Shown piece by piece: positions 10,067 through 21,726 of a stretch of DNA of 64,000 bases. The notes beneath the pieces are model-generated. The model did not search any database, had not been told where the DNA came from, and saw nothing but the letters and a program-made list of their open reading frames with translations. Position numbers and translations under genes: made by a program. The DNA is from Plenodomus lindquistii. Its lineage: Eukaryota; Ascomycota; Dothideomycetes; Pleosporales; Leptosphaeriaceae. The DNA lies in NCBI GenBank assembly GCA_025504975.1, contig JANUWI010000004.1, positions 434,001-498,000 on the forward strand. Direction: 5' to 3'. Within the stretch, counting starts at the first letter, position 1. Each line of letters begins with the position of its first letter.

Positions 10067-11504
10067 CCAGCGTCAAGCCACAAAGGACGCTGGCCAAATC
10101 GCCGGTCTCAACGTCCTCCGTGTCGTCAACGAGCCCACTGCCGCTGCTCTCGCCTACGGTCTTGACAAGGCCACCGACAACGTCGTCGCTGTCTACGATC
10201 TTGGTGGTGGTACCTTTGATATCTCCATTCTCGAGATCCAGTCCGGTGTCTTTGAGGTCAAGTCGACCAACGGTGACACCCACCTCGGTGGTGAGGATTT
10301 TGACATCGCCCTCGTCCGCCACCTCGTCCAGCAATTCAAGAAGGAACAGAGCATCGACCTGAACAACGACCGCATGGCTATCCAGCGTATCCGCGAGGCT
10401 GCTGAGAAGGCCAAGATCGAGCTGTCATCCTCATCCCAGACCGACATCAATCTGCCCTTCATCACTGCCGATGCTTCTGGCCCCAAGCACATCAACACCA
10501 AGCTCACCCGCTCTCAGCTCGAAAAGATGATGGACCCGCTCATCAGCAGGACTGTCGACCCCGTTCGCAAGGCTCTCAAGGATGCCAACCTCCAGGCCAA
10601 GGACATCTCCGAGGTCATCCTCGTCGGCGGTATGACCCGTATGCCCAAGGTCTCCGAGTCCGTCAAGAGCATTTTCGGGCGTGACCCCGCCAAGTCTGTC
10701 AACCCTGACGAGGCTGTTGCCATTGGTGCTGCTATCCAGGGTGCCGTTCTTGCTGGTGAGGTCACTGACCTTCTCTTGCTCGATGTCACTCCTCTGTCCC
10801 TTGGTATCGAGACTCTCGGTGGTGTCTTCACCCGTTTGATCAACCGCAACACCACTATCCCTACCAAGAAGTCCCAGGTCTTCTCCACCGCCGCTGACTT
10901 CCAGAGCGCTGTCGAGATCAAGGTCTACCAGGGTGAGCGTGAGCTTGTCCGCGACAACAAGCTCCTCGGCAACTTCCAGCTCGTCGGTATTCCACCTGCG
11001 CACCGCGGTGTTCCTCAGATCGAGGTCACCTTCGACATTGACGCCGACTCCATCGTTCACGTTCACGCCAAGGACAAGTCCACCAACAAGGACCAGTCTA
11101 TCACCATCGCCTCTGGATCTGGTCTCTCTGACGCTGAGATTGAGAACATGGTTCGTGACTCTGAGCAGTACGCTGAACAAGACAAGGAGCGCAAGAACGC
11201 CATCGAGGCTGCCAACCGCGCTGACAGCGTTGTGAACGATACTGAGAAGGCCCTCAAGGAGTTTGAGGACCGTCTTGACAAGACCGAGGCGGAGAAGATC
11301 AAGGAGAAGATCAACTCCATGCGCGAGTTCATTGCCCAGAGCCAATCTGGCGAGGGCAGCGCCACCGCTGCTGAGATCAAGGAGAAGACCGATGAGCTCC
11401 AGAACGCTTCCTTGAGCCTATTCGACCAGATGCACAAGGCCCGCTCCGAAAGCCAGAACCAGAGCGAGCAGCCTGAGGGAGGCGAGGGCGAGAAGAAGCA
11501 GTAA
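9368..11504 (+). CDS. SSC1: mitochondrial Hsp70 chaperone (Ssc1), 3 exons
   Basis: Predicted exons 9368-9394, 9467-9656 and 9715-11504 give 668 aa. It is an ATP-driven chaperone of the matrix that pulls in presequences at the TIM23 import motor and folds imported proteins. Seen: an Arg/Ser/Ala-rich presequence ending near FARGYAEGG, then the Hsp70 signatures IGIDLGTTNSAVAVMEG, VYDLGGGTFDISILEI and VILVGGMTRMPKV, and the mitochondrial/DnaK-type linker DVTPLSLGIETLGGVFT. Intron 2 (9657-9714) is needed to join IENSEG to GRTTPSVVGFT. Intron 1 (9395-9466) is 72 nt and keeps frame, so the open frame runs through it. I call it an intron because it has a GTGAGT donor, a CTAAT branch and a TGCCAG acceptor, and removing it joins MLSSRLSRT to LPRAAS as a compact presequence. 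Confidence 0.95.
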
Positions 11505-12483
11505 ATGCTTTGATCCCTTTGCTTCAGTTCCATCTTTCATCGTTCAGTTCATTTTTACGGCAAAAAAGCAGGCGTCTTGCATCGGTCACGAAATGGTCTG
11601 GGTTGGGTCGTCTAGACTTGTACATGTCCCCTTACGTGTCTGAGCATCTGTGTATCATATTTTCCTTTTCTGATGATGGCTTTCTCTTCTCCACAACTAG
11701 CGTCTGTTTTAGTACCCATGAACGGACTCTTGGGAATGATGTTGGAGTCACGAAAGCTCGAGATCCTGGACAACCATTACGGTGTAATCGTAGGTGGAAC
11801 GAATGAGATGTAATATAGGACAGAGATGAGAGATGGTAATTCCCACGTTACTTCTCCGCTCTTCAATGAACAACGTTAAATCCAACGTCTACGCGCTCTC
11901 ACATGCCGATTAGCCCTTAGTGGTCTGTCCTGGTTGCCATGAGGGCAACTTTGTATTTACTTTGACAATATCACAGCCGGACCAAGCTCCCACGCTGAAT
12001 CGGGGGATTTTGGCAGTCCTAAAAGCCGATCATTCCTCGTTTTCTACTGGTTTTATTGACACGAAGGCGGCACGTGGTTCGGTAAGTTATGGGGACGAGC
12101 ATCCGGCACCTTCCGCCTAGTGCTGACGGCAGGTGTACCGGTACCGGCTGATGCACTATGACAAGACTCATCGAGGGATTATCTGTGGCACAACGCGGGT
12201 TCAGCTTTACGTACGCTCTTGTCACCTTTTCAATCAGATGCGATCGTTGTTTCTTTAGAATCCCCGGCGAACTCGAGACTGATCTGATCTTACCGAGGCT
12301 AAGGTGTACCGTTCCAGACGACACCTAAAACACCAGGCATGCAGCAAGCATGAACCTACTGCAAGGCTGAGACAGAGTGGCTTCAACGCAAGGACACGCT
12401 TTACGGTGTCTAACACGTCATACATTCAAAAAAGGAAAGAAGGAGTTTAGGTCAGGCTGCGTCAACAGGGACGACACCACAGT
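11505..12483. other. intergenic, 979 bp
   Basis: This is the 3' flank of SSC1 followed by the upstream region of the F-box-like gene. I see no coding exon, repeat or clear regulatory motif. Confidence 0.4.
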
Positions 12484-13665
12484 ATGGTCGCGACTTCCTA
12501 TTTCAGGCGCTTCTCTGAATGGCCCAATGCCGTCTTTGACGAGCAAACCAACGCATCATCTCACACCACCAACGATGACAAGTCGTCCTTTGTATGTTCA
12601 GGAAACGAAGCCCTCGAGGGTGAAGTTGTCCGTCGCTTACCTCAGCCCTCGCATTTCCTCGCTCTACCCAGGGAACTCCGCGACATGATATATACGCAAG
12701 TCGTCCTCTGGTCCCATCCAACACCATCACCTTCATCCACCAGCATCAACTCACTTTGGTTCCGCCCCGGTCTAGAGGATCGTAGCTATGTTTTGTCACG
12801 TACTCGCGCACCAGGGACGTGTGCGAACATGTTGTGTGTGAATCAGCAGGTGTATAATGAGATGTCATATATCCTGCAACGCGAACGTAAGAGGGGGCTG
12901 CTGGGGTTGCGACTAGACTGTATGCTTAGAGACGGTGCGCATTGGTTCAGTTGGCTCTCCATTCCCATTGTGCGGACCGTGGCTCGGAGCGTGAAAGAGC
13001 AACCTAGAGTCAAGACGTGGGCTGCCATGTTTCTTCCCACGATTACGCAAGAAGTGTTGGGTGTACGCGAGGAGGTTAGCACGGTAATCGAGGAGTTATG
13101 CATTGACGTTAGGCTCTGTGATGATAGTGGGAGCTGTCAACGAGGACAAGGTACCGAAAGAAGAAGGAAGACAGGTTGGGCAATCTGCGCAGCTCTACAG
13201 CATACACTGGAGTTTGGACCGAATATCAGACCCTACCACCAGCCAGCATCACACAGGCACGGGTCTCGTATCTCCATCGACCAGCTCATTCTCAACGTTA
13301 TCTCCTCCTCCTCCTCCTCCTCCACCACACAGTCATCCTCCAAACCCGATTCTACCTTGCCTGCATCCTCTAACACACCGACAACATCCAACCCACCAAC
13401 ACTTAATCCGCTGACGACAAACACCCAGTCTTCATCCCCCACCGACGCAGAACTGCTCGGCAAAGAGCTAGTCGACGTGTGGCAGCATCTCTGGGTCGGT
13501 TGGCAAATGCCGGCACAGTATTACAAACCTTTGCTAGAGAAGATTGAGAGGGTGAAGGTTTGTGTGGACGGGGCTGTGGTGGGTACGAGGATACTTAGGG
13601 GGGAGTTGGAGAGGGGGAGGCGAGAGTTGAGACGGGTGGAGATGAGGGGGGGAGGGTTTTGGTGA
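12484..13665 (+). CDS. F-box-like hypothetical protein (LPRELRDMIY family)
   Basis: Intronless, 393 aa. The block FLALPRELRDMIYTQVVLW near residue 60 is the short F-box-like leader common to many Pezizomycotina proteins of unknown role. F-box proteins normally recruit Skp1-cullin ligases, but no substrate-binding repeats can be seen here. A middle segment (about residues 270-325) is low complexity, rich in Ser, Thr, Pro and Asn, with a run of eight serines encoded by TCC/TCA repeats near 13303-13326. The C-terminal 70 residues are basic and helical. I cannot assign a function beyond the family look. Confidence 0.7.
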   Translation: MVATSYFRRFSEWPNAVFDEQTNASSHTTNDDKSSFVCSGNEALEGEVVRRLPQPSHFLALPRELRDMIYTQVVLWSHPTPSPSSTSINSLWFRPGLEDRSYVLSRTRAPGTCANMLCVNQQVYNEMSYILQRERKRGLLGLRLDCMLRDGAHWFSWLSIPIVRTVARSVKEQPRVKTWAAMFLPTITQEVLGVREEVSTVIEELCIDVRLCDDSGSCQRGQGTERRRKTGWAICAALQHTLEFGPNIRPYHQPASHRHGSRISIDQLILNVISSSSSSSTTQSSSKPDSTLPASSNTPTTSNPPTLNPLTTNTQSSSPTDAELLGKELVDVWQHLWVGWQMPAQYYKPLLEKIERVKVCVDGAVVGTRILRGELERGRRELRRVEMRGGGFW

Positions 13666-15089
13666 CGGGATAGAGAGGCGGCGGCTCGGTGTATTCTCCA
13701 CGACCCGTTGCCACCAGCGAGGTTTGGCCTCACAAACTTGACGATCTTTACTGTCTTTGTGTCTTGGACAGTACCTCCGCATCCGCTTTGATGGAAAGCG
13801 TGGCAAGGTGCTTGGCAGAAGTGCTGTCTCGGACGATCGATCTAAACGATCTGCATGTGATGAACAAGATGCACACAGTAAGCATCTCATGTTCAACCAT
13901 CACTCACTTGCAATACACTCTACATGATGTTGAGGTCTTCACAGCCCACGTCGTGGCGATTCAACAGCCATTCCGACCTGAGGCATATCCGCGCGATGCA
14001 ACCCACGTCCCGCGAAGAGGAGATGCAAATGGAAGGAGTAGCCGAGTATTAATAGGCATTGCAATTGCACATTTTCCCAGTAAGCCACGCCACGAGTCGA
14101 CACTATGCCAATTAGTACTTCCCCGAGGTTAACCCCGGTCGTCCCTCTAGAGCGTGCTGACGAGTCTTTTCCGCTCGATTCTCTCTTTCCCGCTACGAGT
14201 CTTCAACAAGTGCGCGCGGGAGCGTCCCCATTCGCTAGGGATGTAATTTTAGCCAAAGACGCGGCCCCGGCTCGGCACGCACCAGTCGCCGCACGCCCTG
14301 TGAGAATTCGGACAGGGAGTCGGGACCACTGTCCAAATCGAACATTCCTGAGACCCAAGCACTCCAGATTCAACCGATCGATTGCTTAGTGGAGCTGGCA
14401 AGAGTTTCGCAATGCGGGCACATGTATGTACTATGTATGTGTCACTGACTTTTACTTTGACTCTGCAGACATGCGCGCGACTGTTAGCCGGTGCTCTCGT
14501 TGAGGAAGCGTCAAGCCGTGGCCAAACAATGGCTACCTGCCTACTGCAAGCCTCGTACAGCACCCCCAGCGGCGTGCTCTCGGCGGCCTTGGCATGGTGA
14601 ATTGCGTTTCGTGAAACAGGGACCCTTGCTGCTTCAGGGCACGCCCCTGCCGTCATATTCACGCGGCTCCACTTGACAATTGGCCAGACTCGCGACGCCT
14701 CTCAGGGGCACACTGTAACGGTGAAGCTACCGGTGGTGCCCCTGCATAGACCCAACATGTCGCTGGTGTCCCCATGGGCGGAATGGGCATGTGGACTAGG
14801 ACTTTTCTGCGGGCTCTGGCGGGAACATGCGTGCGTTGTGTTTTATATTGAAGACAAGGCGACAATCCCCCTGACTGTGGGTTGGTGCTTTGCTCGCTTC
14901 TCATTGATTCATTTGCGTGCCTTGTGTCTTTCGATCGTTGCTGTCTTGTCTCTCCTTGTTCCTTTTCATCGCATAACATCCAAAAGTGTTTTCTGTGGCA
15001 GATCGTGTAGCTTGCGTTGCTCTCGACTCTACCACCAATACAGCTGCTGGGCAGTTGCGCGCTTCGAATATATACATACAACCGACAAG
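13666..15089. other. long intergenic region, 1.4 kb
   Basis: It precedes the bestrophin-type gene. Several frames stay open for 60-140 codons, but they are rich in Cys, Arg and Pro, lack introns or family motifs, and overlap on both strands. I see no supported gene. The last 200 bp should contain the bestrophin promoter. Confidence 0.4.
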
Positions 15090-16668
15090 ATGGCGGCCTC
15101 TACCACCTCTACCAGCAAGACGGCGGCCTCTACCGCCTCCACCAGCAAGACACTCAGGCCAGATGCGATTGAAATTCCCCCATCGACGAGTGGCAGCAAC
15201 AAGCCTGCAAGTGAACACGATGCACCATTGTCGCCACGCTCATGGCGACACCGCTCAATGACCTATCAGCCTCCTTCGCGGATACAGACTACCGGCAGCC
15301 TGGATGCCGAAGACTACTTCGTATGTCCTGAACCACTATCACCTTTGAATGACACACTAACAACTTCAACAGGTTGGACCCCGCGATATGTCCAAACATT
15401 CAAAATGGCCAGACTTCATGCGAATGCACGGATCTGTCTTTCCCAAGATGATTATTCCTCTTCTTGTCGTTACTGCATGGTCTACCGCTATTACCGTTGT
15501 CTCAGAGCTGGTTCACCCACTTTCAGTTAGCACTCTCCTTCTCACTGTCCTTGGTTTCGTTGTTGGTCTGGCCATTTCCTTCCGGACCAGCACGGCATAT
15601 GAGCGCTACACCGAAGGCCGAAAGTACTGGAGTCAGTTGATCTTTGTCAGCCAGAACATGGCCCGGACCATTTGGATCCATACGAGCGAGCGCGAAGGCG
15701 AGCTCGGCAAAGAGGATCTGCTCAACAAGTTGTCCGCCTTGAACCTCCTGAATGCTTTTGCATGCTCTGTCAAGCACAGGCTTCGTTTCGAGCCTGGTAT
15801 CGACTACCCAGATCTCCGCCACCGCGTCGAGTACCTCGACACCTTTGCCAAGGCAGCCGAAGTTCACATCCCCAAAGAATCTGATAAGAAAAAGATCAAG
15901 GCCATTGGCGAGTACCTCGGCGTCACATTTGCCGAGTCCAACCCCCGCAAGAGGATCAAGCGCTCCAAGAAGCCTCTGGGTAACTTGTCGCTCGAGATCC
16001 TGAACCACCTCTCCAGCTACGTCCACAGTATCGTCAACAACGACACATGCAAAGTTGGGTTGTACCAAAACCAAGCCAGTAAGTCACATGATTTCTTCAA
16101 GCAAGCAACCAGAACTGACGAACAAACAGTCACCGGTATCGTCGCTCTCAACGAGGCCCTAGTCGGCATGGACCGCGTCCTCCAAACCCCCCTCCCAATC
16201 GCCTACTCCATCGCCATCTCCCAAATAACCTGGGTCTACGTTCTGATGCTGCCGTTCCAACTGGTCGACTCCCTCCACTGGATCACAATCCCCGGCTGCG
16301 TCTTCGCCGCCTACATCATCATCGGCCTCGCCGCCATTGGCCGCGAAGTCGAAAACCCCTTTGGCCACGACGTCAACGACCTCCCCCTCGAAGCCTACTG
16401 CGAAGAACTAGAAATGGACATCGACACCATTACCTCGATGCCTCCGCCCAGCACACAGGAGTTTATGAGGCGCGAGGGCAACATGCCGATTTGGCCGCTG
16501 AGCCACAAGAGCTATGATGAGTGGAAGGGCAGGAGTAAGCAGGATATTCGCGATGCGTTGATGACCAAGACAAAGGCCGATATGACGGTTAGGAAGAGCT
16601 TTGCTATTCCTAGGGAAAGCGAGGATGATGAAAAGACGCATGCTACGCTGCAACAGACGGATGCGTAG
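15090..16668 (+). CDS. bestrophin / UPF0187-type anion channel, 3 exons
   Basis: Exons 15090-15320, 15373-16078 and 16130-16668 give 491 aa. The first exon encodes a Ser/Thr/Ala-rich N-terminal tail with a repeated AASTxSTSKT unit. Exon 2 holds the family core: KWPDFMRMHGSVFPKMIIPL, hydrophobic helices, then GLAISFRTSTAYERYTEGRKYW, the most conserved stretch of bestrophin-like channels. Exon 3 carries two further membrane helices and PFGHDVNDLPLEAYC, matching the acidic segment after the last helix. Members form chloride or bicarbonate channels; the fungal role is unclear. Intron 2 (16079-16129, 51 nt) keeps frame, so reading straight through adds 17 spurious residues. Confidence 0.85.
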
Positions 16669-17111
16669 GCGCAGAATCTGGTGGCCGTCGTTATATTTAC
16701 ATTGATACCAGATTGGAGAAGCTGTTTAGCTCGCAGCTGGTAGGCGTATTGTACTGTCTTTACAGTCGTTGTGGGATTGCATAGCGCGGATTATAGGTGT
16801 TTTGGGATTTTTTTCTTTCTTCTCTTTCGTGGCTGAACAGCTGTATTTTCATGGCTGGGGCTGGAGCATGGTAGTGCATATTTGTCTACACAGATTTATC
16901 AAAAGTAAAGATCACAAAATTTAAATTACCTCAGCAAGTTCCCAAGTCTAGTCTTGTTGAGAATATCTTTTTTCGTATGGTGTTCTACTACTCTAACAAC
17001 TTAGTCGAACATGGGTGCTGAAGTATGCCCTTCAGGTCCCACATCACCCATCTCCCACCGTCTCTTATATACCATCTCTCTCACCTCTGCCGACCACGCA
17101 TCTGTAACACC
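16669..17111. other. convergent 3' intergenic region
   Basis: This 443 bp gap lies between the bestrophin-type gene (plus) and the flavin monooxygenase gene (minus). It contains T-rich and A-rich patches around 16807-16930 compatible with 3' ends. I see nothing else. Confidence 0.4.
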
Positions 17112-18657
17112 TCACAGCCTCGCTCTCGACGGCTCTCCCAACAACGCCCTCGCCTTCTCATTCTGCTCTTTCCACCACTTCTTCCTCAACTCATGACCCC
17201 CCATGAAACTCTCCAACCACCTCTTCTCAAACACCGGTAATCTCCTCCCGGGCTCGCCCTCCTGCGGCACCCCCGCCAGCTCCCTCACCCCATTAAAATA
17301 CTCCTCAAAATCCGGAAACACGAGCGTAAACGGCACACCATCGCCCCTCTTCTCGATCCTATCTTGTTCCCATTTTTCTTGCTCAGAAACAGGAGGCAGG
17401 TTGGCGCGGCCGGAGAGCACGCGCGCGGCGAGCACGGCTTGCCATTCGAAGATGCGGAATGTGAGTCCTGCTGCTACGGCGCCGACGAAGAGGAGGCTGG
17501 GATCTTTCATGTAGACTACGTGTTGGTAGAGACCTGGTACGCGGTTGTTCCTTACTTCTACGCTGGGGAGGAAGGGTAGTGTCCAGGAGTATCCTGTTCC
17601 GAAGATGACTTCGTCGACGGCGGAGACGGAGGTCCCGTCGATGAAGTGCACTGTGCGGTCGGGAGTGATGTGTGAGATGGAGGGTTTGGCAACGATGCCT
17701 GGGTGGTGAAAAGCTACGTCGCCGAAGTATCCGTTTGCTTTGTGCCCGAGAATGACGGAGTAGATGGGGCCGCGGGCTATGCCGATGAGGTCGACGGATA
17801 TATCAGCTGCAGAGATGGATGCGCCTACTACCACGACTTTCTAGTTTCGTGTCAAATAACAGATCTGACGAGGAAGGCAAGAATACATACCTTGTCCTTG
17901 TAAGCATCTCGTCCCCTGAACATCTTACTGTGCTTTACACTCCCTGGCCTCGATCGCTCAAACTCTTCTAGACCATCGACTTTGGGGATGTAAGGAACGC
18001 TATAATGCCCACTCGCTACGATCACGCCATCGAAGCGCTCTTCCCACCATTCATCTTCTCCATCTGCGTCGCTGGGCTTGCGCAGTACTAGTCTCCATTC
18101 TTGGCCAACTTTTTCTACAAGCTCGACGGTGGTATTGTAGCTTACTAACTTTTCATACCCATTGCGATGGATCAATGATTGTATATACTTGTTGATAATT
18201 TTGTGATGACGGAATGGCGTTTGCGCACCATGTTTTGAGATCGAAAGAGGACTTATTTCACCCTCAATCGGTTCTTGTGAAAACGACATGGCGACATTGT
18301 GCACATTAGTCTCAAGGTAGGGATACACAGAAGATTCTGAGTAGCGAGGGACCTTGACCTTGGGGGTTTTGGTTGGTAGAGTTGGTGGTGGTGGGATGTG
18401 GCGGTCTGCTTTGCGTGTTGCTAGGGCGGGGAGTTCTGCAGGTTCCAAGTTGGCAGGGGGTGTTTTGTCCTCAATCCTAGAAGATGTGAGTTCTTAGCAA
18501 AGTTGATTGATTCAGGGGAACTGTACCAACAACCACCAGGAGCTTCTCTTCGTTCGAATACGCGAATCTGGTCAAATGCCTGTTCCTGTGCAAGAGCATC
18601 TATCGTAATAGCCCCACCAGGGCCAAGACCAATTACTGCGACACGCTTGATCGCCAT
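17112..18657 (-). CDS. flavin-containing monooxygenase-like FAD/NADPH enzyme, 3 exons
   Basis: Exons on the minus strand, 18657-18527, 18476-17891 and 17840-17112, give 481 aa. Residues 1-20 carry the FAD-binding GxGxxG (VAVIGLGPGGA), followed by ERREAPGGCW. Exon 2 contains FDGVIVASGHYSVPYIP, and exon 3 opens with the NADPH-binding VVVVGASISAAD. Both introns are 50 nt with GT-AG ends and restore the motifs in frame. Family members add one oxygen atom to soft N or S nucleophiles, or act as Baeyer-Villiger-like enzymes in secondary metabolism. The substrate is not predictable. It is divergent from an MFS transporter across 629 bp, which may reflect shared control. Confidence 0.85.
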
Positions 18658-19286
18658 GATTGCCCTCTGATTTCGACCCTCACACACGATCAAACGTAGA
18701 TTTGGAGATGTGTGAAGAATGTCGAGGACGTTGTTGAACAATAAGTGGAGACATCTAGGTACCTACCTAAAGCTGCTTATCGCAAAATCACGCTACTCCG
18801 CGGCAAATTCATTTCGGCACAAGCGCTCCTTTAGCCTTTGACAAACCGCGTGGCTGCCATACGGCTCGATACCCTGTTGCTACTCATCTTGACATTCCCA
18901 CTTGATCGTGGTGATGTTTGCGACATGTGAGCTTTCAATGGCGCAATTGAACAGGCCCTTGCCATCCCAAGCCTTAGCGTTGCCCCACCACATGATCACC
19001 AACCATTCACCACCAGCGACAAGTCCAATACGGCCGATTCGGTAAGGAAATCGTAGCCGGTACTAGAATGCCATGGCTTCAACTTGCAGTTTTCAAGAAT
19101 CCGTCGGCATAGCATTCGGCATAATAAGAGAAGTGACTGATGCCGATGGGTAGAATGCAGTAGGAATCTGGGCGTGGAATCACGCCTTTGACTGCAGTTC
19201 CTGGAGAAAAAATGGTACTTATACTCTGATGTAGCGCTGTGGAGTGTGGATATCCAATCCCGACAGTTTGGTAAGGTTCGAAGATC
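18658..19286. promoter_or_regulatory. shared upstream region of the monooxygenase and MFS genes
   Basis: These 629 bp separate two divergent start codons, so both promoters lie here. I see no specific operator that I can name and no coding exon. Confidence 0.45.
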
Positions 19287-20919
19287 ATGGCGAGCTATGA
19301 AGAAAAAGGTGTGCCGCCTGCAGCAGCCCAGAGCGATATTTATGACTCCAACGAGAGCGAGGTAGTTGATCTCGAAAGTGACGTTGCGGCCCTACGAGCG
19401 CGACGGAAGTAAGTTTGCTCATCGTCTTTGATTTACGATAAGTTTCTGACCATTGCAGGGTCGATACAACCGTGTTGCCCTTGCTCTTTCTGGGCCTGTT
19501 GGTGTTTCAGTTGGATCGAATGAATCTTGCCAGTGCACTCACAGATGGCTTTGCGAAGGATGTCAAGGTGAATCAAGACACCATTAACCTGGGGAACCAA
19601 TTGATGTTCTTGGGTATCGTTGTGCTAGAGATACCTTCCAATGTTATTCTGCAGAGAGTAAGTACATGTACTTCTGCATACAATAAGCACGTTACTCACT
19701 ACAATATCTAGATTGGGCCGCGCAAATGGATTTCTGCCCAAGTCTTCATCTTCGGCCTTGTCGCAACATTACAAGTCTTTGTAAAGGATAAGGCAGGCTT
19801 CCTAGTATCACGATCCTTCCTAGGGTTGTGTGAAGCTGGTTATATCCCTGGTGGGATTTACACATTGTCAACCTGGTATACCAAGCGAGAGATAGCAAAA
19901 CGCGTTGCTGTCTTCTTCTTTGGCATGTTTGGCGGTAACGCAATCAGCCCACTGCTTGCCAGTGGAATCTTGAAATTGCGAGGCCATGGGGGCATGAAGG
20001 GGTGGCAGTGGCTGTTCCTACGTAAATCGGCACCCATATCTGAAGTACAACAGGTCATTGCTGACTCGTCTTAGTCGAGGGTATATTCACCATGCTAGTG
20101 TCCATCACTCTTCTTTTTCTCCTGCCAGGAACTCCCGATCAACCCCGGCCCCTTTTATCTCCAGGTCTCATTCGCTTCAAAGAGAGCGATCGTGTAGCCC
20201 TGCAACGCCGCCTCGAGGTCGATAACAGCGAGCGCAAGCCTGGTACCCAAGGTCTCCACATACCTCTCGCCCTCGTTTGGAAGACTGTCAAACACTACCG
20301 TCGCTGGCCATCATTTATCTCTACCTTTGCGGTTTTCTCGACATGGTCATCTCTTACGACCTACACGCCTAGCATCATAGTCGCGCTGGGCTTCAGCAGG
20401 ATCGAGGCCAACGCTCTAGCTTGCGTAGGCGGCTTCCTTGCTTTAGGAGTAGTGTTCTTCTTCGGCTGGCTATCGGACAAGACTAACAAGCGCGGGCTTT
20501 CAGTCATCATCGCACAATCACTCTACCTTCTTATCCTCATCATCACCCGCTCCGTACACCCATACGTAGGCAAATGGTCGCGCTGGGGTCTTTGGACAAG
20601 TGTAAATGCATTCGCAATCGGCTATCATCCAGTGCACAACTCTTGGGTGCAACTCAATTGCCAGGATCCGCGAGAACGTAGCATCAGCATCGCGATGTGG
20701 GTCATGAGCGCGATCTCGGGTCTGATGGTTGGCACGCAGTACTATCGAGCAGATGACCTGCCATTTTACAGCAAGGGGCTGAGGATCCAGATCATTATGG
20801 TTGCTGTCGGCATGGTGTTTGCTATCTTGCAGATGGGAGTGTATATTTGGTACAATAAGAGGCTGCTCGGAAGGTGGGCAGGGAAAGGTAGGGAGAAGCC
20901 GTGGCTGTATACACCTTGA
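19287..20919 (+). CDS. MFS transporter, Dal5/anion:cation symporter type, 4 exons
   Basis: Exons 19287-19408, 19459-19657, 19712-20021 and 20075-20919 give 491 aa. The pattern VFQLDRMNLASALTDGFAKDV in the first helix region, the GLCEAGYIPGGIYTLSTWY block, and the loop WLSDKTNKRG are typical of the allantoate permease (ACS) family of major facilitator proteins. About 12 membrane helices are visible. Such transporters import organic anions, vitamins or small peptides at the plasma membrane; the cargo cannot be told. The three introns are 50-54 nt with clean GT-AG ends. It is divergent from the flavin monooxygenase gene. Confidence 0.85.
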
Positions 20920-21726
20920 CCTGCAATCGGCTTTAGCGAGCTTACCTTGGGCCACTATGTGCACGTTGCCTGGAACTATGTAAGGATCCCCAAAGCCTAT
21001 ATATATATGGTTCTTAATTTGAATACCATCGAATGAATCATCATTGTGTCGCTGTTACATTTGACACCCAAACTCTGCGAGTACAAGGACTGTGGCGTCG
21101 CTTTCTCTGAGCGTATGAGGACCAGGATCACCATAGGTTCTGATAATATCTGCCGAGGTAGTGAAAGGCTAATCAGCGAGCAATTTCGGAACAGCAATGA
21201 AGAGTTAGGTACTATATCAGCTAGAACAGAGCGCTCGTGCCATGCTAGTACACGCTGATAGACTTCAGCTTTGCGCAGCTTCCTACCTCTTTTATGCACT
21301 ATTTTCTTTGATACTTCTCTTCGCCCTTATCACTATTACTACCTATAACCTCTCTGACTCTATTTATTCACCTTGGGTCAACCGGGACGAACACTTGTGT
21401 TCAAGTTTGCATTTCAGAAGAAGGTGGAGCTGATGTCGAACTTGTTTATAAAGTATCGATAAGATGAGCTTTGATCAATGGCCTGTTCTCCACGTCTTTG
21501 CATGCCCTTGCTAAGTCATGTCGCACCAAAGGTGGCTGATCGTGGTGGAATTCTGACCACCAACAGGTTCCCCCAAACTCCGCGCTGAAGCCCCACATGT
21601 CGGTGAAACCTTCTGCCATCCGCCGACCAAAAACTTTCGAACCTGGATTTAGTCTAACAACGCGCCAGACAGGACTTTTCAGTCTTCCCGAAACCACGCA
21701 TACGGCAATACGTAAATACCGGCGAT
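20920..21726. other. intergenic, 807 bp
   Basis: It holds the 3' end of the MFS gene and the RRP8 promoter. A short TA run lies near 20997-21008. I see no other structure. Confidence 0.4.

Noticed and set aside
10431..11345. 304-codon open frame on the minus strand inside SSC1 (and another at 9639-10334)
   Set aside because: Exactly antisense to the conserved Hsp70 coding sequence; such frames arise from strong codon bias (C/G in third positions) and contain no motif.
17112..20919. Monooxygenase plus MFS pair as a biosynthetic gene cluster
   Set aside because: No PKS, NRPS, terpene synthase or pathway regulator nearby; flanking genes are housekeeping. Divergent pairing alone is weak.
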